NCBI GenBank assembly: GCA_001730015.1
Contig: MDLA01000088.1
Coordinates: 1 to 40,021, forward strand
DNA length: 40,021 nt
Source: Chromatiales bacterium (ex Bugula neritina AB1)
GTDB taxonomy: Bacteria > Pseudomonadota > Gammaproteobacteria > Granulosicoccales > Granulosicoccaceae
Direction of reading: 5' to 3'
A model generated the notes under the pieces. The model did no database searches. It saw only the letters and a program-made list of their open reading frames with translations, and was not told the origin of the DNA. Shown here piece after piece: positions 33,932 to 40,021 of the stretch. Within the stretch, counting starts at the first letter, position 1. Each line of letters starts with the position of its first letter. A program made the translations under genes and the position numbers.

Positions 33932-34807
33932 GTGAATAAATCAAGTAACCGAGTAAGCCATGCTGCGGGCAATGAGCCATCCATGAAAGGTGGTGCGGCC
34001 AGAACGGCTGCAGCTGCCTTGTGCGTGTTTTCGCTGTTGTCATTCTCGGTACCAGCCATCGCACAAAATCTGGAGGGGCGAGTGCAACGGCTTGAGCGGA
34101 TTCTCGATAACTCCGTTTTGATCAACATGGTGCAGCGAATTGAATCGCTGCAAAACGAAGTCCGGCAACTTCGCGGCCAGCTTGAAGAGCGCGACAATGC
34201 GTTTGAATCGATGCGAGAGCGCCAGCGAAAGCTCTATCTGGATACAGACAGCCGGATTACCGCGCTTGAGCAGGGAGGGGGCGGCATTGATCTGGATAGC
34301 CTCGATTCACTCGAAGAGCTTGACGATATCCCGCTCGACGGCCCGGAAACCACGTCCACAGAAGGCCTTAATAACTTTCAGGTAGAACCCTTAACCAGCC
34401 AGCAGGACACAAGCAACAGCCGGCAGGAGCAGCTGGATTACCAAAGCGCTTACGATCTGCTTATTCTCGGTCGAAATCGCGAAGCGATAGTGGAGTTTGG
34501 TAGTTTTCTGGATCAATATCCGGATGGAACCTACGCAGATAACGCCCATTACTGGCTTGGCGAGGCAAACTACGTCGAGCGACAATTCAACGAAGCGATT
34601 GACCGCTTCAATATCGTAATTTTCCAATTCCCCGCCAGCCGCAAAGTGGCAGACGCAAGGTTGCGCAAAGGCTTCGCCCTCTACGAATTACAGCGTTACG
34701 GCGAAGCACGGGTAGAACTGCAGTCGGTGGAAGCAGAATACCAGGGCAGATCCATTGCAGCGCTGGCGAGACGCCGAATTGAGCAAATGAACAACGCCGG
34801 TCTTTGA
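33932..34807 (+). CDS. cpoB: Cell division coordinator CpoB (Tol-Pal system protein YbgF)
   Basis: CpoB is a periplasmic TPR protein that coordinates Tol-Pal constriction with peptidoglycan synthesis (PBP1B-LpoB in E. coli). Starting at GTG 33932, with GGAG 8 nt upstream, gives 291 residues; ATG 33917 adds five. A signal peptide (AAALCVFSLLSFSVPAIA, before QNLEGRV) leads into a short trimerising coiled coil (RVQRLERILDNSVLINMVQRIESL...QLRGQLEERD) and an acidic linker. TPRs follow: AYDLLILGRNREAIVEFGSFLDQYPDG, AHYWLGEANYVERQFNEAIDRF and ARLRKGFALYELQRYGEARVEL. It is the last gene of the tol-pal block and lies just before tRNA-Lys. Confidence 0.93.
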   Translation: MNKSSNRVSHAAGNEPSMKGGAARTAAAALCVFSLLSFSVPAIAQNLEGRVQRLERILDNSVLINMVQRIESLQNEVRQLRGQLEERDNAFESMRERQRKLYLDTDSRITALEQGGGGIDLDSLDSLEELDDIPLDGPETTSTEGLNNFQVEPLTSQQDTSNSRQEQLDYQSAYDLLILGRNREAIVEFGSFLDQYPDGTYADNAHYWLGEANYVERQFNEAIDRFNIVIFQFPASRKVADARLRKGFALYELQRYGEARVELQSVEAEYQGRSIAALARRRIEQMNNAGL

Positions 34808-34808
34808 G

Positions 34809-34827
34809 GTGATTACCGTCTAATCAC
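34809..34827 (+). terminator. Hairpin immediately after cpoB
   Basis: GTGATTA (34809-34815) and TAATCAC (34821-34827) form a perfect 7-bp stem with a 5-nt loop, 1 nt past the cpoB stop. An A-rich, not T-rich, run follows, so it is at best a weak intrinsic terminator or an RNA-end stabiliser for the tol-pal message. Confidence 0.35.
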
Positions 34828-34869
34828 AAAATATTTGCGTTAGTCGGCTTTTAGAAACGTGAAACGGGG

Positions 34870-34898
34870 TAGGCAAGGTGGATAGATCCCGCTATACT
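34870..34898 (+). promoter_or_regulatory. Candidate promoter of tRNA-Lys
   Basis: TATACT (34893-34898) is a good -10 box; 17 nt upstream is TAGGCA (34870-34875), a weak -35. A G/C-rich stretch (AGGCGGC) follows the -10, as in stringently controlled stable-RNA promoters. Initiation near 34905 would give a precursor leader of about 120 nt, which contains a 7-bp hairpin (GCTTCTG 34939-34945 with CAGAAGC 34951-34957). Confidence 0.4.
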
Positions 34899-35023
34899 AG
34901 GCGGCTTCAGACGGGTAGCTGGTTACAGGCTCGCTGGAGCTTCTGCAATTCAGAAGCAGCAATTTAGTAAGCCAGGTAGTGTTTGAAGCGGTAAATAACG
35001 TTCAAACAAGCCTGGAAAAATAA

Positions 35024-35099
35024 GGGCCGTTAGCTCAGTCGGTAGAGCAGTTGACTTTTAATCAATTGGTCGTAGGTTCGAATCCTACACGGCCCACCA
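35024..35099 (+). tRNA. tRNA-Lys (anticodon TTT)
   Basis: A 76-nt cloverleaf. The acceptor GGGCCGT pairs with ACGGCCC, the D-arm contains GCTCAGTCGGTAGAGC, the anticodon loop CTTTTAA carries TTT, and the T-arm GGTTCGAATCC is canonical; the CCA end is encoded. A tRNA-Lys directly after cpoB is also seen in E. coli, so this is a conserved neighbourhood. Foreign-looking genes follow, consistent with a tRNA-linked island, but no integrase or second copy of the tRNA 3' end is in the window. Confidence 0.98.
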
Positions 35100-35160
35100 T
35101 AATATTCTTATAAAACATACACTTAGCGTTGCGACAGATTACCGCTGGGTCAGGCTCAAA

Positions 35161-35182
35161 GTATAGGAACTGTATAGGAACT
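35161..35182 (+). repeat. Two tandem copies of an 11-bp sequence
   Basis: GTATAGGAACT occurs twice head to tail (35161-35171 and 35172-35182) in the 194-nt gap between tRNA-Lys and the methyltransferase gene. The 11-bp period puts both copies on about the same DNA face, as for adjacent protein-binding sites. It may be a control site of the methyltransferase gene or part of an integration site. Confidence 0.5.
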
Positions 35183-35293
35183 GTTTAATCATGTTTCTTA
35201 TACCGAAGCTATCCGCGATTACCTCCATTTTCGTAACTGCAGCCAACTCGTTTCTACGTCATCATTAGTAAGATGAGAAGGACGGGCACATAA

Positions 35294-37975
35294 GTGAACG
35301 CAGTTGAGATAGAGGAAGCGATTTCAGAACTGGCGGAAGCCGAATTCAACAGTGATGAATTCCCCTTCCAATTTCTGGAGGCTTTTGGCAACAAACAAAC
35401 AACCATCAAACGACTTCGTACCGGGAGCAGTAACTCTTCCGACATCGACGGTGGTGTACTTCAGCGAAATAATATCCACATCGCGGTCTGCTCCGATGGT
35501 GAAGTCACCTCCACCCTGTTAGCGCTGAAAGCAAGTCCCACAACCACCAAAGCAAAAGCGAAGTTTGCACTCGCAACAGACGGCTCTGAGCTTCAAGCCG
35601 AGAATCTTACATCTGGTGAGACGGTAGCTTGCGAGTATCGAGATCTCCCAAACCATTTCGGTATGTTTCTGCCTCTGGCTGGTATTTCCACTGTAAGCCA
35701 AATCGTCAACAATCCCATCGACATCAGAGCAACTAGCATACTGAATAAACTCTATGTCGAACTACTAAAAGTGAATGAGGATTGGTCATCCGACGAGAAG
35801 CGCCACGACATGAATCAATTCATGACACGATTGATTTTCTGCTTCTTCGCTGAAGACACCGACATCTTCGACCAGGGGCACTTCACAACCACTATCGAGC
35901 AGATGTCCGACAGCAGGTCAGACAATACAGACCACGTACTTAGCGAGCTGTTTCGAGCTATGGATACTGCTATAGAAGATAGGGAATCTGCTGACCTACC
36001 TCGTTGGGCGGATCGGTTTCCTTATGTTAACGGCGGACTTTTTGCCGGTGATAAAGAGGTTCCAAAATTCAACCGGATTGCGAGATCGTTTCTGATCCAC
36101 GCTGGCAATCTAAACTGGAAGGAAATTAACCCGGACATCTTTGGGTCGATGATTCAGTCGATTGCAGAGGACGATGAGCGTGGCGAGATCGGTATGCACT
36201 ACACCAGCGTGCCGAATATTCTCAAAGTTCTGAATCCACTATTCCTCGATGACTTGCGTGAACAGCTTGAGGCTGCAGGTGATAATGGTCGGAAACTCCT
36301 TAACCTAAGAAAACGTATCGCGAACATTAGGGTATTCGACCCCGCCTGCGGTTCTGGAAATTTTCTCGTTATTGCATACATCCAAATGCGAGAGATAGAA
36401 GCCGAGATATTAAAGCGAAGAGGTGAAGCTAACGAGAAATCATGGATAGAGCTAGAGAACTTCTACGGAATTGAATTAAAGAACTTCGCTGTTGAGGTCG
36501 GCAGGCTTTCATTACTCATTGCGGAGTTTCAATGTGACGTGCGTCTTATCGGCCAGAAAGAAGCGAAAGCGCTGGTTCTACCACTGAGACGGACAGGGCG
36601 AATACGCCAGGGAAATGCTCTCAGAATTAACTGGAATGAGGTGTGTCCAACGACTGGAGGAAAAAACGACCAATCAGCTGGGAAACACACCAGCGACTTT
36701 GTACATACCGAAACATTTATTTGCGGAAATCCCCCATATGTCGGTGGAAAAAAACTTACTCCGGATCAAAAAGAGGATATGGAGCTCTGTGGATTAAAGA
36801 AACTAATGCAACTAGACTATGTTTGTTGCTGGTTCTTCAAATACACGGACTTTCTCCAATCCGTTGAATCAACCGCAGCTTTCGTAAGCACGAGCTCAGT
36901 CTGCCAAGGCGAGCAAGTCGCCTTGTTGTGGCCTCATTTATTCAAAAAAAATGTTGAAATCCGATTTGCACATCGTCCATTTAAGTGGCAAAACAATGCC
37001 CAAAACAATGCCGGCGTAATGTGTTGCGTTCTTGGTTTCGGACTTCAGTCTAATACTCGAAAATATTTATTTGAAGAAGCGGTGGTAAGAAACGTCACCA
37101 ACATCAGCCCGTACCTTATCGAAGGTAGTGACACATGTATTAAGGCATCATCGAGGGCATTTAATGGTATGCCTCCGATGACTATGGGCAGTAACCCAGT
37201 AGACGGCAAAAATCTAATCTTATCTTCATCCGAACGTGAACAGTTTCTACACGAACACCCTAACGCAAGCAAGTATATACGTCGATATGTTGGTGGCACT
37301 GATATACTCAAAGACTCCTTTAGATTCTGCCTTTGGATCAACGAATCGCGACACTTAGATGCATACAACATCCAACCAATCGCTGACCGAATCAACTTGT
37401 GCAAAAAGTATAGAGTATCTGCTGGTCGTGATGCTCAAAAAGTAGCTGAACAGCCATTTAGGTTTTGTTATCGAACTCATCAAGATACAGATTTTCTCGC
37501 CTTACCAAAGACAAGCTCCTCCGGCAGAGACTACGTTCCCGCCCAAATCTTCAAAGCAGGACCAGTAGTTAATGTCGATGCATTTGCTATATATAGCGCG
37601 CAACTGCATATTATGTCTCTTATTATGTCCAAAATGCACAACATTTGGTTAGCTACGACTTCAGGAAGATTAGGTGAGGGGTATAGGTATTCAGTAAAAC
37701 TTTCATACAATACCTTTCCAATCCCAGACCTTACATCATCCTGCATCAAAAAACTTACCAACTGTGCAGTTAAAATTCTGTTAACTCGTGAATCACACTT
37801 CCCAAAAACAATTGCTGAGCTGTATGACCCAGAGAAAATGCCTGACGATCTACGTACAGCGCATGAGGAAAACGACGAGACACTTGAGCGAATATATATT
37901 GGTCGACGATTCAAGAATGACACTGAAAGACTAGAAAAGCTCTTCGATATGTACGCCAAGTTGACTGGGAAATAG
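35294..37975 (+). CDS. MmeI-like (type IIL) DNA adenine methyltransferase without an evident nuclease motif
   Basis: An 893-residue protein, close to MmeI in size. An N-terminal MmeI_N-like region (FLEAFGNKQTTIKRLR) is followed by a helical spacer with FMTRLIFCFFAEDTDIF, SAM-binding motif I VFDPACGSGNFLVIAY (347-362), catalytic motif IV NPPYVGGKKLT (479-489), and the target-recognition region with MSKMHNIWLATTSGRLGEGY and YNTFPIPD (about 770-815). It should methylate adenine N6. In active MmeI-type enzymes the N-terminal strand carries ExK; here the equivalent strand reads IHIAVC (61-66), so cutting activity is probably absent from this chain. The start is GTG 35294. It is followed after 13 nt by a helicase and is more AT-rich than the core genes, suggesting transfer. 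Confidence 0.85.
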   Translation: MNAVEIEEAISELAEAEFNSDEFPFQFLEAFGNKQTTIKRLRTGSSNSSDIDGGVLQRNNIHIAVCSDGEVTSTLLALKASPTTTKAKAKFALATDGSELQAENLTSGETVACEYRDLPNHFGMFLPLAGISTVSQIVNNPIDIRATSILNKLYVELLKVNEDWSSDEKRHDMNQFMTRLIFCFFAEDTDIFDQGHFTTTIEQMSDSRSDNTDHVLSELFRAMDTAIEDRESADLPRWADRFPYVNGGLFAGDKEVPKFNRIARSFLIHAGNLNWKEINPDIFGSMIQSIAEDDERGEIGMHYTSVPNILKVLNPLFLDDLREQLEAAGDNGRKLLNLRKRIANIRVFDPACGSGNFLVIAYIQMREIEAEILKRRGEANEKSWIELENFYGIELKNFAVEVGRLSLLIAEFQCDVRLIGQKEAKALVLPLRRTGRIRQGNALRINWNEVCPTTGGKNDQSAGKHTSDFVHTETFICGNPPYVGGKKLTPDQKEDMELCGLKKLMQLDYVCCWFFKYTDFLQSVESTAAFVSTSSVCQGEQVALLWPHLFKKNVEIRFAHRPFKWQNNAQNNAGVMCCVLGFGLQSNTRKYLFEEAVVRNVTNISPYLIEGSDTCIKASSRAFNGMPPMTMGSNPVDGKNLILSSSEREQFLHEHPNASKYIRRYVGGTDILKDSFRFCLWINESRHLDAYNIQPIADRINLCKKYRVSAGRDAQKVAEQPFRFCYRTHQDTDFLALPKTSSSGRDYVPAQIFKAGPVVNVDAFAIYSAQLHIMSLIMSKMHNIWLATTSGRLGEGYRYSVKLSYNTFPIPDLTSSCIKKLTNCAVKILLTRESHFPKTIAELYDPEKMPDDLRTAHEENDETLERIYIGRRFKNDTERLEKLFDMYAKLTGK

Positions 37976-37988
37976 GAATTTATTAGCT

Positions 37989-39665
37989 ATGTTACTCGAG
38001 AGCCAAAACAATGAGTTTGGTGCCGTACCTTCCGTCTACGTAACTTATGCTCGGACGGGCGGGTCAAAAAGCTCTAACGAACTTGGCATGCGTCCAATGC
38101 AGGAAAGAGCTTACGCACATCGAGGAGAACAGTACCTGTTAATAAAATCGCCACCAGCGTCCGGTAAAAGCCGCGCATTGATGTTCATCGCACTTGATAA
38201 ACTTGAAAACCAAGGAATAAAAAAAGCCATAATTGTTGTGCCTGAAAAAGCGATAGGCGCAAGCTTCAGCGATGAACCTTTAAGTAAGTACGGTTTCTGG
38301 ACAGATTGGACAGTCGAACCAAAGTGGAACCTTTGCAATGCGCCAGGGGAAGATGGTGGTAAAGTAAACTCAGTACGGTCCTTTCTGGATAGTGAAAGTA
38401 AGATCCTTGTTTGCACGCACGCGACGTTTAGATTCGCGATTGATCGCTTTGGCGTTAACTTATTCGATGACTGTTTAATCGCAGTCGACGAATTCCATCA
38501 CGTCAGTGCAAACCCTGACAACAAGCTTGGATCCCACCTCGGCGAGTTTATCAACCGAGATAAGTCCCATATTGTTGCAATGACCGGATCATACTTTAGA
38601 GGAGATGCCGAAGCTGTTTTAACACCAGAGGACGAAGCTAAGTTTGAAACTGTTTCCTATACATACTATGAACAGCTCAACGGTTATGATCATCTAAAAA
38701 CCCTAAACATCGGCTACTATTTTTATACAGGGTCTTACGTCGATGAAATACTAAGTGTATTAAATCCAGATGAAAAAACGATTGTCCATATTCCAAGTGT
38801 CAACTCACGCGAAAGCACGAAAGACAAGATAAAAGAAGTTGAGCATATAATTGATGAACTTGGGAAATGGCAAGGTACCGATCCCGATACAGGTTTTCAC
38901 CTAGTAGAAACATCTACGGGGAAACTACTACGAATTGCTGATCTTGTTGATGATGATTCTACGAAGCGAGAGCAAGTAGTGTCAGCATTAAAATCTGAAG
39001 ATACGAACAATGACCGAGACTTCGTAGATATTATCATTGCTCTTGGAATGGCGAAAGAAGGCTTCGATTGGATCTGGTGTGAGCACGCGTTAACAGTCGG
39101 CTATCGGTCAAGCCTCACCGAAATCATTCAAATCATTGGCAGAGCGACTCGTGATGCGGAAGGTAAAGTAAAAGCAAAATTTACCAACCTAATCGCCGAG
39201 CCTGACGCATCAGAGGACGCAGTTACCGACGCAGTTAACGACACACTTAAAGCGATTTCCGCCAGCTTGCTAATGGAGCAAGTTCTAGCGCCAAAATTCA
39301 ACTTCACACTTAAAACACCTCAAAGCCAACCTGTTGATGGCTATGACTACGGTGACGGTGGATACGACAAAGATGGTAGCAACGTTGGTTTTGATCCAAA
39401 CACCGGACAGTTCCAGATTGAGATAAAAGGTTTAGTCGAGCCAAAGAGTGAAGAAGCACAAAGAATTTGCCAACAGGATCTCAACGAAGTGATCACGGCA
39501 TTCGTACAGGATAAACCGACCATCGAGAACGGTTTATTCAATGAGGAGATGGCACCGGAAGAAATTACCCAAGTTCGAATGGGTAAGATCGTGAAAGACA
39601 AGTACCCCGTGAAGTGGACCCCAATCACTGGACAGGAAGGGGTGAAATTTAAGCTAAGAACCTAG
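37989..39665 (+). CDS. SF2 (DEAD/DEAH-like) helicase, probably truncated by an IS element
   Basis: A 558-residue frame with Walker A KSPPASGKS (53-61), Walker B VDEFHH (166-171), motif III-like MTGSY (198-202) and motif VI QIIGRATRD (381-389), so an ATP-dependent DNA translocase is expected. ATG 37989 follows the methyltransferase by 13 nt, with AGGAA about 10 nt upstream; the two form one unit, probably a restriction or other anti-phage module. The C-terminal part holds FDPNTGQFQIEIKG (468-481), loosely like a PD-ExK core. From residue 541 (base 39609) the frame appears to read into an IS3-type end, so the last 18 residues are probably not native. It may be inactive or shortened. Confidence 0.8.
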   Translation: MLLESQNNEFGAVPSVYVTYARTGGSKSSNELGMRPMQERAYAHRGEQYLLIKSPPASGKSRALMFIALDKLENQGIKKAIIVVPEKAIGASFSDEPLSKYGFWTDWTVEPKWNLCNAPGEDGGKVNSVRSFLDSESKILVCTHATFRFAIDRFGVNLFDDCLIAVDEFHHVSANPDNKLGSHLGEFINRDKSHIVAMTGSYFRGDAEAVLTPEDEAKFETVSYTYYEQLNGYDHLKTLNIGYYFYTGSYVDEILSVLNPDEKTIVHIPSVNSRESTKDKIKEVEHIIDELGKWQGTDPDTGFHLVETSTGKLLRIADLVDDDSTKREQVVSALKSEDTNNDRDFVDIIIALGMAKEGFDWIWCEHALTVGYRSSLTEIIQIIGRATRDAEGKVKAKFTNLIAEPDASEDAVTDAVNDTLKAISASLLMEQVLAPKFNFTLKTPQSQPVDGYDYGDGGYDKDGSNVGFDPNTGQFQIEIKGLVEPKSEEAQRICQQDLNEVITAFVQDKPTIENGLFNEEMAPEEITQVRMGKIVKDKYPVKWTPITGQEGVKFKLRT

Positions 39666-40021
39666 AATTATTCTTCACCAATATATATCAATTTTATTGT
39701 TGTTTGTAAATAGATTTAATCTCCCTAGGTTTCTATTCCGGTGGATTGTGGTCAAACGGTGAATGAGTGTGGTAAAGCGGTGGGTAAATCGAGCTTGCGA
39801 GGATTTATCCAGGGCTTTTCCACACGTTTTTGCGATAGCAAAACATTCAGGGTTTGTCCATAATTCATCCGGACCGCGATCTGTCATTCCGGCGGTATTT
39901 GCCCTTCTAAATGAACTTGCACTGGAGTCCTGCCGCTGTGTGAGCTGTGTGGTCGCTGCTCATTGTAAAATTCAAAGTATCCGGCTAGCCCAGTTCGCAG
40001 TTCTTGTACCGTGGAATAATC
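39610..40021 (-). mobile_element. IS3-family insertion sequence, right part (continues beyond the window)
   Basis: The right edge encodes, on the minus strand, the C-terminus of an IS3-family transposase. The likely element end is at 39610-39634, which begins TGAAGTGGACCCC and ends CACTGGACA, the style of terminal inverted repeat I remember for this IS3 subgroup. About 250 nt between the transposase stop and the tip is non-coding and GTG/CCAC-rich, as in related elements. The left inverted repeat, which would prove the boundary, is outside. The exact tip is inferred; the transposase is seen directly. Confidence 0.65.
39884..40021 (-). CDS. IS3-family transposase (OrfB), C-terminal fragment
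   Basis: The minus strand is open from the window edge to TGA 39884-39886, giving 45 residues. They include LAGYFEFYNEQRPHSSHSGR and TPVQVHLEGQ, the end of the IS3 OrfB integrase core (the FYN..RPH..L...TP signature). The DDE residues lie outside the window. Only the last part of the gene is present here, cut by the window rather than visibly degraded. Confidence 0.88.
   Translation of the reverse strand, partial: DYSTVQELRTGLAGYFEFYNEQRPHSSHSGRTPVQVHLEGQIPPE

Noticed and set aside
34939..34957. Perfect 7-bp hairpin in the tRNA-Lys leader as an attachment site or terminator
   Set aside because: No T tract, no second copy in the window and no integrase; most simply a precursor leader structure.
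35158..35183. AAAGTATAGGAACT is identical to part of the yeast FRT site
   Set aside because: Only the same-orientation arm occurs, twice in tandem; the opposing arm and the 8-bp core arrangement are absent, and FLP is a yeast plasmid enzyme. It looks like a chance match, though cassette DNA in an engineered strain could be checked.
39675..39887. 70-codon minus-strand frame downstream of the transposase
   Set aside because: It lies in the non-coding 3' region typical of this IS3 subgroup and its Thr/His-rich product resembles no protein.
1..40021. CRISPR arrays, rRNA genes and known riboswitches
   Set aside because: No regularly spaced direct repeats with unique spacers, no rRNA-like stretch, and no cobalamin riboswitch motif before cobU in the visible sequence.

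Overview
The window looks like a chromosomal segment of a gammaproteobacterium outside the Enterobacterales. The reasons are the block aspS-nudB-yebC-ruvC-ruvA-ruvB, the block ybgC-tolQ-tolR-tolA-tolB-pal-cpoB ending at a tRNA-Lys, a very large NAD-dependent glutamate dehydrogenase, and an AspRS with the residues of the non-discriminating (Pseudomonas-like) type. The genus cannot be read from the sequence. The core has medium-to-high GC; the right end, from about 35.1 kb, is visibly more AT-rich.

Layout, left to right. (1) 0-0.7 kb: the tail of an unknown gene, then cobU (cobalamin nucleotide-loop assembly). (2) 0.7-3.1 kb, minus strand: a DUF6502-like HTH protein overlapping a putative lipoprotein of unknown function. 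(3) 3.4-10.9 kb, minus strand: a probable eight-gene operon reading livK-livH-livM-livG-livF-(enolase-superfamily dehydratase/cycloisomerase)-dgoK-dgoA. It pairs a branched-chain-amino-acid-type ABC importer with the last steps of a De Ley-Doudoroff galactonate-type pathway, which suggests uptake and breakdown of an acid sugar or its precursor. (4) 11.2-12.3 kb: an MscS-family channel. (5) 12.6-15.8 kb: a compact secretin module (CpaC-like secretin, TadD-like TPR lipoprotein, separate N0/N1-domain protein resembling NolW/SctC N-termini). It is closed by a bidirectional terminator that also serves a convergent 59-aa gene with a strong ribosome binding site.

(6) 16.2-22.2 kb, minus strand: NAD-glutamate dehydrogenase and a PfkB-family adenosine-kinase-like enzyme. 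(7) 22.6-28.2 kb: aspS, nudB, yebC and the ruvCAB Holliday-junction genes. (8) 28.3-34.8 kb: the Tol-Pal envelope operon. Its TolA has nine near-perfect 54-bp repeats in the coiled coil. (9) 35.02 kb: tRNA-Lys(UUU). (10) 35.3-40.0 kb: an island beside the tRNA, with an MmeI-like adenine methyltransferase whose N-terminal nuclease motif appears lost, then an SF2 helicase. The helicase reading frame seems to run into the end of an IS3-family element, whose transposase C-terminus leaves the window at the right edge.

The strongest candidates for something undescribed are the methyltransferase-helicase pair and the orphan secretin/N0-N1/59-aa module. All functional calls come from reading motifs and remembering families; no database search was run.
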